A stretch of 64,000 nt of DNA, taken from positions 1-64,000 of the forward strand of contig JADBWH010000020.1 in assembly GCA_020404105.1 (NCBI GenBank). The letters are read 5' to 3'. Every line of letters starts with the position of its first letter. The first letter of the stretch is position 1. The DNA comes from Pseudanabaena sp. M53BS1SP1A06MG. GTDB taxonomy: Bacteria; Cyanobacteriota; Cyanobacteriia; Pseudanabaenales; Pseudanabaenaceae. Below are positions 5,594 to 13,635 of the stretch, piece after piece. The position numbers and the translations under genes are program-made. The notes under the pieces were generated by a model. It saw nothing but the letters and a program-made list of their open reading frames with translations. It was not told where the DNA came from and did no database searches.

Positions 5594-6082
5594 CTATTGA
5601 TTTGCTTCAGTAGAAGCGTGATCGCCATCAACATCTGAGTCAGCAACTGCTTCAAGAGGACTACTGAGGCTAGATTCTGGAATAGGTTCTTGAACTTTTA
5701 TCTCAGCATCTAGATTCTCACATTCTGCATATCCTTCTGAAGCCTGAACACTCATGATGCGCTCAAAATGTCGACGACGAAGCTGCATATTTGATTGTTG
5801 AATACCTGTACGAGTCATTTCTGGCAAAAAATCCAAAATCTCATTTGCGAGATGTTCGCGCACAGTCATCACTCGAAAAGCCATCTCTTGATGAACCTCA
5901 AAGAGGTCTTTAATATAAAGCTCACCATTTTGGAGTCTTTCGCGTGTCGAGAATTGGTTAAACCAGAGAGCTTTTAACTTATCCGTTTCTTCCAACTGCT
6001 CGGCGATCGTCTTAACAGCCTCGAAGGTCAAAAAATTGATCAACATATTGGCTGTGGACTTAGTACTGCGCTTAATATCCAT
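5594..6082 (-). CDS. rbcX: RbcX rubisco assembly chaperone
   Basis: A 162-residue protein. The first ~120 residues match RbcX: DIKRSTKSTANMLINFLTFE, then AVKTIAEQLEETD, RERLQNGELYIKDLF and FRVMTVREHLANEILDFLP. RbcX dimers clamp the C-terminal peptide of RbcL during assembly. Beyond about residue 120 there is an acidic low-complexity tail rich in E, S, A and D that extends the protein past the ~130-residue core I expect. The position between rbcL and rbcS is the standard filamentous cyanobacterial order. Confidence 0.96.
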   Translation of the reverse strand: MDIKRSTKSTANMLINFLTFEAVKTIAEQLEETDKLKALWFNQFSTRERLQNGELYIKDLFEVHQEMAFRVMTVREHLANEILDFLPEMTRTGIQQSNMQLRRRHFERIMSVQASEGYAECENLDAEIKVQEPIPESSLSSPLEAVADSDVDGDHASTEANQ

Positions 6083-6103
6083 AGGCTCAATTCACCAAGA
6101 GTT

Positions 6104-6140
6104 TTACTATATTGTTTCGTGTTACGAAACAATATAGTAA
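6104..6140. other. Perfect 17-bp stem-loop between rbcL and rbcX
   Basis: Arms at 6104-6120 and 6124-6140 are exact reverse complements around a 3-base loop (gtt). The stem is AT-rich with no adjoining U tract of terminator type on the minus strand. It begins 12 bp after the rbcL stop, so it would form the 3' end of an rbcL transcript or a processing site in the longer rbcLXS mRNA. Confidence 0.85.
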
Positions 6141-6152
6141 GGAGCTAATCGA

Positions 6153-7583
6153 TTAGAGAGTATCCATTGCTTCAAACTCGAACTTGATTTCCTTCCATAG
6201 TTCAAGAGCAGCATTCAATTCAGGAGACCAACGACCAGCTTCACGAAGAACGTCGCCGCCTTCACGCCAGAGGTTGCGACCTTCGTTACGAGCTTGGATA
6301 CAAGCTTCGAGAGCAACACGGTTAGCGGTTGCACCAGGAGCAGCACCCCATGGGTGACCCAAAGTACCACCACCGAACTGTAAGCAAGAATCATCGCCGA
6401 AGATTTCCACGAGAGCAGGCATGTGCCATACGTGGATACCACCAGAAGCTACAGGGAGTACGCCAGGCATAGAAGCCCAATCTTGGGTGAAGTAGATACC
6501 ACGAGTGCGATCTTGTTCAATGTGGTCTTCACGCATGAGGTCAACGAAGCCCATGGTGATTTCCTTTTCACCTTCGAGCTTACCAACAACGGTTCCAGAG
6601 TGGAGGTGGTCACCGCCAGACATACGGAGACACTTAGCCAAAACGCGGAAGTGAATCCCGTGGGTCTTTTGACGGTCGATAACAGCGTGCATTGCGCGGT
6701 GAATGTGCAATAGCAAGCCATTTTCACGACAATACTTAGCAAGAGAGGTGTTAGCTGTGAAACCACCAGTCAAGAAGTCATGCATGATGATAGGTGTGCC
6801 GATTTCCTTAGCGAAAGCTGCACGTTCCATCATTTGCTCAGATGTAGGTGCAGTTACGTTGAGGTAGTGACCCTTGATTTCGCCAGTTTCAGCTTGTGCT
6901 TTTTCGATTGCTTCTTGTACAAACAGGAAGCGATCGCGCCAGCGCATGAAAGGCTGAGAGTTAATATTTTCGTCGTCTTTGGTGAAGTCTAGACCGCCGC
7001 GTAAGCACTCATATACTGCACGACCGTAGTTCTTCGCAGAAAGGCCTAATTTAGGCTTAATGGTACAACCGAGGAGAGGACGACCATACTTGTTCAACTT
7101 GTCGCGCTCAACTTGGATACCGTGAGGTGGTCCTTGGAAAGTCTTGAGGTATGCGATGGGTACGCGGATGTCTTCTAGACGAAGTGCGCGGAGTGCTTTG
7201 AAACCGAATACGTTACCAACCAAGGAGGTGAGCAAGTTGGTGACGGAGCCTTCTTCAAACAAGTCGAGAGGATAGGCGATGTAAGCGATGTATTGGTTGT
7301 CTTCGTTGGGTACTGGTTCGACATCATAGCAACGACCTTTGTAGCGATCGAGGTCGGTCAACAAGTCTGTCCATACAGTTGTCCAAGTACCTGTAGAAGA
7401 TTCAGCAGCTACCGCAGCAGCAGCTTCTTCGGGAGGTACGCCTGGTTGAGGCACGAAGCGGAAAGCTGCGAGAAGGTCAGTATCTCTGGGAGTGTAATCG
7501 GGGGTATAGTACTTTAGTTTATAGTCCTGAACACCAGCGTCGTACCCAGCCTTAGCTTTAGACTGTGTTTTTGAGTAAGACAT
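6153..7583 (-). CDS. rbcL: Ribulose bisphosphate carboxylase large subunit (form I)
   Basis: 476 residues from the ATG at 7583, which is preceded by a strong AAGGAG ribosome binding site. The frame is open further upstream but without homology. Key sites seen are the active-site lysine region [11 protein letters not shown] with the carbamylated lysine, the phosphate-binding GGTLGHPWG, and the catalytic histidine in HIHRAMHAV. The C-terminal [10 protein letters not shown] end matches the peptide recognised by RbcX. It catalyses CO2 fixation on ribulose-1,5-bisphosphate. It is the first gene of rbcL-rbcX-rbcS. Confidence 0.98.
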   Translation of the reverse strand: MSYSKTQSKAKAGYDAGVQDYKLKYYTPDYTPRDTDLLAAFRFVPQPGVPPEEAAAAVAAESSTGTWTTVWTDLLTDLDRYKGRCYDVEPVPNEDNQYIAYIAYPLDLFEEGSVTNLLTSLVGNVFGFKALRALRLEDIRVPIAYLKTFQGPPHGIQVERDKLNKYGRPLLGCTIKPKLGLSAKNYGRAVYECLRGGLDFTKDDENINSQPFMRWRDRFLFVQEAIEKAQAETGEIKGHYLNVTAPTSEQMMERAAFAKEIGTPIIMHDFLTGGFTANTSLAKYCRENGLLLHIHRAMHAVIDRQKTHGIHFRVLAKCLRMSGGDHLHSGTVVGKLEGEKEITMGFVDLMREDHIEQDRTRGIYFTQDWASMPGVLPVASGGIHVWHMPALVEIFGDDSCLQFGGGTLGHPWGAAPGATANRVALEACIQARNEGRNLWREGGDVLREAGRWSPELNAALELWKEIKFEFEAMDTL

Positions 7584-8440
7584 TAATATCTCCTTACTAG
7601 AGTTAAATTGAGAATCGTTTAAATTTCCACCATTCGACCTATGGGCAGTTTGCTCCCGTGAGAGTGCGTAAGGCAAAAAATCATGCCTCAAGACTCAAAA
7701 CGATGGTTGACAGTAATCAAGACTGAAAGGCAAGCTTTGGAACTGAAAAATGCGAAAAATTTTTGGTTCTGTGCATCACTGAGTCTTAAAACTGGGTTGC
7801 CCGCAAACTGCACGGGGCGCTGCAAAAAAACTGAAGAGGCAGAATCCAAGAGTCAAATCAGATATCTCTTTACTTGGCTTTTTGGTGCTGGCTCCTTGGT
7901 GGAACATTTTTTGCTTTATATAAGTTAATCCTATCAGGAATTCTTCGTGTGAAGCCCTTGAGTGATGTTTTTAATTTAAACATAAAGTGCGTATCTACAT
8001 TTACTTTTTTTGAAAAATTTTTTTTGAAAAGTGCCTTTTCTGGTTATAAATTCATATAAAAAATTTATATAACGCTAATAAGCTAGATATATCCTCTAGT
8101 ACTTGTTTGTAATTGTTTTGAGCGAATCTGTTCGCTCAAGTTCTTGCTAGACAAGTAGTTTAGTAACAATGCATCAGTCAATTTGTATTAATAAAATTAA
8201 GTGTCTATTCTTTGATTTTGGAAATCAAATGGTACACTGTCAAACCAAAAAAGTTATGAATAGATGGCAATTTTAACAGTATTAAAACAATATTAGAAAT
8301 CCTAATAGCAGATATATAAATAGAAAATCAATTATTTTGATTGGACTTTGTTATCAAGTTAGCCATCAATTTAAATAGAGTATTTCTACTCATTGCTATT
8401 ATTGCCAAACTCAGAGGCGCTCGGAATGACTGAATAGGGT
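7584..8440. other. Long leader/promoter region of rbcL
   Basis: 857 bp without a convincing gene. Frames on the plus strand here (for example 7683-7928) have no recognisable content. The DNA is AT-rich with T runs near 8005-8025 and a small hairpin, TTGAGCGAA / TTCGCTCAA, at 8118-8139. It should hold the rubisco promoter and 5' leader, but I could not place a specific promoter or regulator site. Confidence 0.5.
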
Positions 8441-9202
8441 TTAGCGGATTCGCTGATTCAGCCATAACAATAGTACTTGCTCTAGGGTGTGATTATTTTT
8501 GTGCATTTCCTGTTTGACCCATTGAGCGATCGCGTCAATAGCAGAGAAGCTTTCGCCTACTTTCCATTTGACATCAATGCCCATAGAGGTGAGGTGAGTA
8601 CCTTCGAGGGTCTTTAGGTTTACTGTCTTTGGGAATTTTTGCTTGAGGAGATCTGCAAGGCTGAAAATCTCGTCAATATCATCATCGATAAACTTGATCA
8701 GTAAATTGTGAATGGTTTGGTAATTGGCGCTAACTAGCTGTTCAGTTTCCTTGGGAGTAGGGGTGAACTCCATCGTAGACATTTCAGGGATGGTGCTTGA
8801 TAGTTCTTTAAAAAAAGGAATCGAGCGATCTGCGCTGTAGTTATTGTAGGCAATGTAAATATTACCAGCGCGGGTTGGCTTATATAGACTGTTAATTAAT
8901 AGATGGATTTTGCAACCCATGCTATGTCCTATTCCAAATACGGGGAAATAGTCGAGAAATAGTTTACTGCGTACCTTGCGAAAGGAAGTATGGACATCGC
9001 GGGCAATTTGGCGATGGTCAAAGGTGCTATTGAGGAATGGAGTTGCTACGATCGCATAGTGATTCTCAGCAAGCTGTTCTAGCAAACGACTATAGGCAAC
9101 CTGTGGGGCGGCAGCAAAAAATGCGCCACCAAGAAAGTGAATTACGCCCTTGGGTTTAGCTGGAGTTAAAACCCAATTTTCTTCTACCTGCTTCCATTGC
9201 AT
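8441..9202 (-). CDS. DUF1350 family alpha/beta-hydrolase-like protein
   Basis: A 253-residue protein with the DUF1350 pattern: GVIHFLGGAFFAAAPQVAYS near residues 19-38 (oxyanion-hole region), YAIVATPF, then the nucleophile elbow GHSMG at residues 92-96. A conserved EGTHLTSMG near residue 200 probably carries the catalytic histidine. The substrate is unknown. The family is widespread in cyanobacteria and plants. It is divergently transcribed from the symporter gene, with 63 bp between the chosen starts. Confidence 0.85.
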   Translation of the reverse strand: MQWKQVEENWVLTPAKPKGVIHFLGGAFFAAAPQVAYSRLLEQLAENHYAIVATPFLNSTFDHRQIARDVHTSFRKVRSKLFLDYFPVFGIGHSMGCKIHLLINSLYKPTRAGNIYIAYNNYSADRSIPFFKELSSTIPEMSTMEFTPTPKETEQLVSANYQTIHNLLIKFIDDDIDEIFSLADLLKQKFPKTVNLKTLEGTHLTSMGIDVKWKVGESFSAIDAIAQWVKQEMHKNNHTLEQVLLLWLNQRIR

Positions 9203-9265
9203 AGTCTTAGCTACTATTTGTGTTTTACAATTCTTTACATCTTCCTTATCTTAATCAATTCGCCC

Positions 9266-10129
9266 ATGGAATCAAATATTTTTACATCGTTAATCTTGCC
9301 GATCGCGCTAGGAACGATGATGCTTGGAATGGGTTTATCGCTCGTCCCAGATGATTTTTATCGGGTGGGAAAATATCCGAAAGCGGTGATGATAGGTTTG
9401 ATCAGTCAATTAATTGTGCTGCCACTGATTGGGTTGGCGATCGCTAAGCTTGTACCGATGCAGCCTGCGATCGCTACGGGTTTGATGATTCTGGCTTTAT
9501 GTCCGGGGGGAGTTTCCTCAAATTTGGTCACATTTTTAGCGAAAGGAGATGTAGCTCTTAGTGTGACCTTAACCGCTTTAAGTAGTCTGATTACAATATT
9601 TACAATTCCTATTTTTGCTAATTTGGCTAGCCAACATTTCTTTGGGCAAGGTGCGGCGGTTGAGTTGCCGATAGGGACGACAATTGGACAAATTTTTGTG
9701 ATTACTTTTTTGCCGATCGCGTTCGGCATGATTATTCGTCAGTTTGCGCCAAACCTATCGGCAAAATTAGAAAAAGTAACCAGTGTCTCGGCTGCTGTAC
9801 TGTTGGCAGTAATTATTTTGTTGCTAATCGTTAAAGAATGGAGTCGATTGCCAAATTTTATTGCTCAAGTTGGGGCTGGGGTGTTGCTATTAAATACCAT
9901 TTCGATGGCAGTAGGATTCTATTTAAGCAAATTTTTTCAGCTTAACCCTAAGCAACAAATCTGTATCAGCATTGAGGTGGGTTTGCAAAATGGAACTCTA
10001 GCGATCGCGATTACCGCAGGATTGCTCAATAATCCAGATATGGCGGTTCCTGCGGCAATTTATAGCTTGCTGATGTATGTGACGGGATTCTTAGCGATCG
10101 GTTACGGTCGTAAGCTAGCTGAAGCATAA
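9266..10129 (+). CDS. Bile acid:sodium symporter family transporter
   Basis: 287 residues from the ATG at 9266. The frame is open from 9197, but the added 23 residues overlap the divergent gene. The protein is nearly all hydrophobic, with about 8 or 9 membrane spans. It contains the BASS motifs LALCPGGVSSNLVTFLAKGD (residues ~80-100, first sodium-site crossover) and ISIEVGLQNGTLAIAI (~240-256, second crossover). Relatives move organic anions with sodium; the substrate here is unknown. An inverted repeat that can act as a terminator follows the stop. Confidence 0.88.
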   Translation: MESNIFTSLILPIALGTMMLGMGLSLVPDDFYRVGKYPKAVMIGLISQLIVLPLIGLAIAKLVPMQPAIATGLMILALCPGGVSSNLVTFLAKGDVALSVTLTALSSLITIFTIPIFANLASQHFFGQGAAVELPIGTTIGQIFVITFLPIAFGMIIRQFAPNLSAKLEKVTSVSAAVLLAVIILLLIVKEWSRLPNFIAQVGAGVLLLNTISMAVGFYLSKFFQLNPKQQICISIEVGLQNGTLAIAITAGLLNNPDMAVPAAIYSLLMYVTGFLAIGYGRKLAEA

Positions 10130-10132
10130 GAT

Positions 10133-10157
10133 AAAGAGATGGCTAAGCCATCTCTTT
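10133..10157. terminator. Bidirectional terminator hairpin
   Basis: Arms AAAGAGATGGC and GCCATCTCTTT surround a 3-base loop. It lies between the stops of two convergent genes, with T-rich flank on the plus side, so it likely serves both. Confidence 0.8.
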
Positions 10158-10159
10158 TC

Positions 10160-10777
10160 TTATTCGCGATTAGGCTTATCGGTAGCGCGATTGAGTAACC
10201 AGAGTGACGTAACTAAGCCGACAAAGTGAGCAAATAGAATATTGAAACTGGCCTGAATAATTTGAAAGTCGAGAGGCTGGATTACTGAGTTGTAGCTGCC
10301 CGACCCCGGTAATATGGCTTGTCCCTGACCTGATCTGAGGGTTAATGCGCCAATAATACCAAAAGCACCAAAAAAGGTAACGAGCATACCAATTAAATTG
10401 ATCATTAGACCAATTTTAATTTGAAAAATAGTTTGGCTTTTGGTGGGCCGATCAGGCGATCGCAGCTTAGTTGCCATTTGTGTATAGCGATAATTCCAGA
10501 AAATACTTGCCCCTAAGACTGCAATGCCCACCCACGCAAAACTCAGCCCTGGCAATGTGGCAGGGCTAGTGTCTAAACCTGTGTTTACCCCAGTTGGAGT
10601 AACTTTTGGGAACAAAAATAGTTGTAATAGCACCACCGAAGAAACTACACACAAAACCACTTGTGTCCAAAAAGAAGTCCATCCCCAGCGACGAAAGGCT
10701 AAAACGACACGCAACACATTTGGGGACACATCGCTGTTATCTTCTTCTTTTTTAGCGCTTTTTAGTTCTCTGGGCAT
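10160..10777 (-). CDS. DUF3611 family membrane protein
   Basis: A 205-residue protein with a charged N-terminus and then FRRWGWTSFWTQVVLCVVSS at about residues 28-47. Four hydrophobic spans follow in all (around 35-55, 80-97, 125-150 and 178-198). The KSQTIFQIKIGLMINLIGML stretch is typical of DUF3611, a family of cyanobacteria and chloroplasts with no assigned biochemical role. Some members are annotated as thylakoid or envelope proteins. It converges on the symporter gene, sharing a terminator. Confidence 0.82.
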   Translation of the reverse strand: MPRELKSAKKEEDNSDVSPNVLRVVLAFRRWGWTSFWTQVVLCVVSSVVLLQLFLFPKVTPTGVNTGLDTSPATLPGLSFAWVGIAVLGASIFWNYRYTQMATKLRSPDRPTKSQTIFQIKIGLMINLIGMLVTFFGAFGIIGALTLRSGQGQAILPGSGSYNSVIQPLDFQIIQASFNILFAHFVGLVTSLWLLNRATDKPNRE

Positions 10778-10840
10778 GATGGGCTAGTCTGGCTAGTAAA
10801 ACTGTAAATACTATAGCGCTTTGCGCTTTCATCCCAACAT

Positions 10841-10865
10841 CAAAAGGGTGCTCAGCACCCTTTTG
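10841..10865 (-). terminator. Terminator-like hairpin after the TerB/Mo-nitro_C gene
   Basis: CAAAAGGGTGCT and AGCACCCTTTTG are exact inverted arms meeting at one central base. It lies 2 bp past the stop at 10868 on the minus strand. The U tract is short. Confidence 0.65.
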
Positions 10866-10867
10866 AA

Positions 10868-11515
10868 TTAACAATATTTTGAGACATCTTCACCTTTTTC
10901 TGCGAGATAACTAAGCGATCGAAAACGTAGTCCTACGAGTTGATCGTATAGGGGGTTAATTTCGCACATGGCGGGAATGTGCATAATTTTGCGGCCAAAT
11001 AAGACAACATCACGCTCGAAAGGGCATTGAGCTGGAATAACTTTACAGATTAAGTTGGCTAGTCGGGAATCATGGATATCCATATGGTCGAGCCATTCCT
11101 TGACAGGCTCAAGTAAATCAGGATGATGCTCTTCATGGTGTGAGGCAGTTTCCAGCTTGATCCGTAATTCGTTGATTGGTGTTATTTCTTGATCAAGGGC
11201 TGTACAAAATTCTTGAATAACGCGATCTTCTGTATCTGTATATTTGCCGTCAGCAAGTGCCATCATCACTGCCATTCGCAAAAAATTCTGCCCCACCTTG
11301 CGATCGCTACCCAACGCATCAGCCAGTTCTTGGGTGCTAATTGGTTCAAAGCTAGAAATGGGAATTTCCTCTCCCCATTCATCACTATGGCTGATCTGAT
11401 CGAAAAGGGTACGCTCTTGATCGCTATAGTCATTGTCTGCGAGAGCCACGCTCATGAGTCCCCGCAACCAAGCTGAAATCTGCTCTTGTGTATAAGTCGG
11501 ATGATCTGTTTTCAT
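10868..11515 (-). CDS. TerB-like domain fused to Mo-dependent nitrogenase C-terminal-like domain
   Basis: A 215-residue protein. Residues ~8-125 form a TerB-like helical domain with two acidic repeats, VALADNDYSDQERTLFDQI and MALADGKYTDTEDRVIQEF, typical of metal-binding TerB loops. Residues ~140-212 (EWLDHMDIHDSRLANLICK, then PAQCPFERDVVLFGRKIMHI and INPLYDQLVGLRFRSLSYL) match what I recall as the Mo-nitro_C family, a cyanobacterial domain misleadingly named after nitrogenase. No nitrogenase genes are present. Function is unknown. The two-domain layout is unusual to me. Confidence 0.72.
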   Translation of the reverse strand: MKTDHPTYTQEQISAWLRGLMSVALADNDYSDQERTLFDQISHSDEWGEEIPISSFEPISTQELADALGSDRKVGQNFLRMAVMMALADGKYTDTEDRVIQEFCTALDQEITPINELRIKLETASHHEEHHPDLLEPVKEWLDHMDIHDSRLANLICKVIPAQCPFERDVVLFGRKIMHIPAMCEINPLYDQLVGLRFRSLSYLAEKGEDVSKYC

Positions 11516-11720
11516 AACAAGTCAGTCTACAGGTTGACTAAATCATAGATTGCTTTGTCTTGCATTAGTGCGGTTATAGCATTAAGGAATGTTTAATAAT
11601 AAGCTCCCATGATTAACAATGAGGCTCCCATTCATCCAAAAATAGAGTTATTTACGCTAATCTACAAAATAGGTATGAAACACTCTTATTTTTATTGTTA
11701 TTAATTGATATTGAGCTGAT

Positions 11721-12542
11721 ATGACTAAATTTAATACTTCACAAATACCGATCGCGATGACAATCGCTGGTTCGGATAGTGGCGGCGGTGCGGGGATACA
11801 GGCTGACCTCCGCACCTTTGCCTTTCATTGTGTGCATGGAACGAGTGTACTCACCTGCATCACGGCTCAAAATACACAGGGGGTAACGCGAGTCGATGCC
11901 ATGTCACCCGAATCCGTATCAGCACAATTTGAAGCGGTGATGGTGGATATGCGTGTGGGAGCTATCAAAACGGGGATGCTACTCAATCAAGAGATAATTA
12001 AAACCGTTGTCAAGAAACTAGTTGCTTTTGGCTTTGGAAATGTGGTGGTCGATCCAGTGATGGTGTCACGGGCGGGAGCACAATTGTTAGATGATGATGC
12101 CGTGAAAACGATCCGTGAGCAGTTAATTCCTCTGGCGGCAATCACCACACCTAATCGCTATGAAGCTCAAATTCTCGCAGATATGGAAATTCACACATTG
12201 GAGGATATGCAAACATCGGCTCAGAAAATTTATAAATTAGGGGCAAGATCGGTTTTAGTCAAGGGGGGCGGCTTTACCAACGAACTGAAGGCTCTCGATG
12301 TGTGGTTTGATGGCGATCGCCTAGATGTTTTGCAGACAGAAGTAATTGATACACCGCATACTCATGGTACTGGCTGTACTTTGTCCGCCGCGATCGCCGC
12401 AAATTTGGCTTTGGGGAAACCACACTTGCAAGCAGTTCAAGATGCAAAGAATTATGTGACTGAAGCTTTGAAATATGCTTTAGCGATCGGGCAGGGACAG
12501 GGGCCAGTTGGACATTTCTATCCGTTACTGAATTGTGGGTAG
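11721..12542 (+). CDS. thiD: Hydroxymethylpyrimidine/phosphomethylpyrimidine kinase
   Basis: A 273-residue ribokinase-fold enzyme of thiamine synthesis that phosphorylates HMP and then HMP-P to HMP-PP. The N-terminal AMTIAGSDSGGGAGIQADLR is diagnostic. VDPVMVSRAGAQLL binds substrate, VLVKGGG precedes the C-terminal anion-hole motif, and DTPHTHGTGCTLSAAIAANL carries the catalytic GTGC. It is monocistronic on the plus strand. The 205 bp upstream are AT-rich and hold no THI box that I could recognise. Confidence 0.96.
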   Translation: MTKFNTSQIPIAMTIAGSDSGGGAGIQADLRTFAFHCVHGTSVLTCITAQNTQGVTRVDAMSPESVSAQFEAVMVDMRVGAIKTGMLLNQEIIKTVVKKLVAFGFGNVVVDPVMVSRAGAQLLDDDAVKTIREQLIPLAAITTPNRYEAQILADMEIHTLEDMQTSAQKIYKLGARSVLVKGGGFTNELKALDVWFDGDRLDVLQTEVIDTPHTHGTGCTLSAAIAANLALGKPHLQAVQDAKNYVTEALKYALAIGQGQGPVGHFYPLLNCG

Positions 12543-12643
12543 TATGAAGAACTAGCAATGATTAACGTGAGTTCGATAAAGCCATTTACACTGAGCTTCG
12601 CACGGCGCAAATGGCTTTCAGATTCCGTCTAACTGACGTATGA
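12543..12643. other. Intergenic palindrome after thiD
   Basis: An imperfect inverted repeat, AGCCATTT...AAATGGCT (about 12580-12616), with a loop rich in GCTTCGC-like sequence. It may terminate thiD. The following bases lead into the 3' end of a broken oxygenase gene on the other strand. Confidence 0.5.
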
Positions 12644-12769
12644 TTAAGTTCGATAGGTCATGCTGAGATTAAAACTGATGCACAGTCGATCTTCATCGCT
12701 GAGATTTGCTTCTACTCCATGATTGAGCCAACTTGGGAAAATAATCATCGTACCTTCCGTTGCCTTATA
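12644..12769 (-). pseudogene. 3' fragment of a 2OG-Fe(II) oxygenase gene cut by a MITE
   Basis: On the minus strand, 41 codons end in TAA at 12644-12646 and read YKATEGTMIIFPSWLNHGVE, then ANLSDEDRLCISFNLS. This matches the C-terminal end of putative 2OG-Fe(II) oxygenases: FPSWLNH carries the second iron-binding histidine and the arginine of DRLCISFN binds 2-oxoglutarate. The reading frame meets the 150-bp element at 12771 and the N-terminal part is absent beyond it, where a GNAT gene begins. It is a remnant with no start. Confidence 0.82.
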
Positions 12770-12770
12770 A

Positions 12771-12920
12771 CTGATGTTACGTGGAAGTTTCTAAGACCCT
12801 CACCCCTAGCCCCTCTCCCATTAAGGGAGAGGGGAACAAGAAATTAGTCTAGCTCGCCCTCTCCCTTGATGGGAGAGGGGGCAGGGGGGTGAGGGTGATA
12901 TTTGTTCCACCTAACATCAG
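12771..12920. mobile_element. 150-bp MITE, copy 1
   Basis: Terminal inverted repeats CTGATGTTACGTGGA (left) and its near-complement ending CTAACATCAG (right) enclose two internal hairpins of the type CCCTCTCCC/GGGAGAGGG. A second copy of the same length lies at 60043-60192 and differs at only a few positions. Flanks share TAA. It encodes no protein and would need a transposase in trans. Confidence 0.88.
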
Positions 12921-12923
12921 TAA

Positions 12924-13439
12924 TTAGAACAAAGTTTTGCCGAAAATAATTAAGCTGTGCTCTACGCCATCTAATTCTGCAATTTGCGGTAAAAATCCCC
13001 ACTCCTCAAAGCCAAAACTGCTAAATAAACGATGACTTGCAGAATTATGAGCAAAGACAAAGCCCACAAGTTTAGAGATATTGAGCTTGGGACAATTAGC
13101 GATCGCATGATCTAGCAACTTTTTCCCAATTCCTTTGCCTTGATAGTTAGGAGCTATATAAATACTGATTTCGGCGGTCTTGTGATAGGCTGGACGACCA
13201 TAAAACATCTGCAAGCTTAGCCAGCCAATGATTTGTTCATTTTGGTCACTTTGAATATCATGACTACCGATGGTTATGACCCAGACGGGATAGTGATCGC
13301 TATGCGATCGAAACCAAGCACGGCGGCTCTCAACGGAAATTGGTTCAAGGTCGGCAGTCGCAAGACGGGTAGGGATGGCTGCATTATAGATCTCAATAAT
13401 TGCTGGTAAATCCGCCTCTACTGCTAACCGAATTTGCAT
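12924..13439 (-). CDS. GNAT family N-acetyltransferase
   Basis: A 171-residue protein. It starts QIRLAVEADLPAIIEIYNAA, which is characteristic of the phosphinothricin-acetyltransferase-like subgroup, and carries the acetyl-CoA binding motif in YIAPNYQGKGIGKKLLDHAI (Q/R-x-x-G-x-G/A) near residues 106-125. VGFVFAHNSASHRLFSSFGF follows. The acceptor is unknown; amino acid or toxic amine acetylation is plausible. Its stop codon lies 3 bp from the end of the MITE at 12771-12920, so the element replaced whatever lay downstream. Confidence 0.9.
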   Translation of the reverse strand: MQIRLAVEADLPAIIEIYNAAIPTRLATADLEPISVESRRAWFRSHSDHYPVWVITIGSHDIQSDQNEQIIGWLSLQMFYGRPAYHKTAEISIYIAPNYQGKGIGKKLLDHAIANCPKLNISKLVGFVFAHNSASHRLFSSFGFEEWGFLPQIAELDGVEHSLIIFGKTLF

Positions 13440-13548
13440 AGTTTCTACTCCTAGCTTGCTTGTTAACTATTACAGCACTTCACTATTAACCAAGCCAATA
13501 CTTGAGATTAAAGATTTGCATTACTCTAAAAATATATTTTGCTACTCT

Positions 13549-13603
13549 GTAATTTAGGTGATGATAAACCGTGCTAGGTGCAGCATACCATCACCTAAAT
13601 TAC
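13549..13603. other. 15-bp inverted repeat upstream of the DUF2993 gene
   Basis: GTAATTTAGGTGATG (13549-13563) and CATCACCTAAATTAC (13589-13603) are exact inverted arms around a 25-base centre that can itself fold weakly. It sits 33 bp before the ATG of the next gene, between divergent genes, so it could be a 5' leader hairpin or a short repeat element. Confidence 0.65.
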
Positions 13604-13635
13604 TATATGATTAGAGCGATCCTCATCAGTGCGTT

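Noticed and set aside
6215-6766. Additional frames inside rbcL on both strands
   Set aside because: They are shadows of the rubisco large subunit coding sequence and show no independent features.
7683-8059. Two overlapping plus-strand frames upstream of rbcL
   Set aside because: No recognised content or ribosome binding site; composition is like the AT-rich leader. They are more likely part of the rbcL regulatory region.
9406-9729. Minus-strand frame of 107 codons
   Set aside because: It is antisense to the symporter gene and is proline/lysine-rich in a way typical of shadow frames.
10868-11515. Reading the gene as evidence of nitrogen fixation
   Set aside because: The Mo-nitro_C name is historical, and no nif genes are present in the window.
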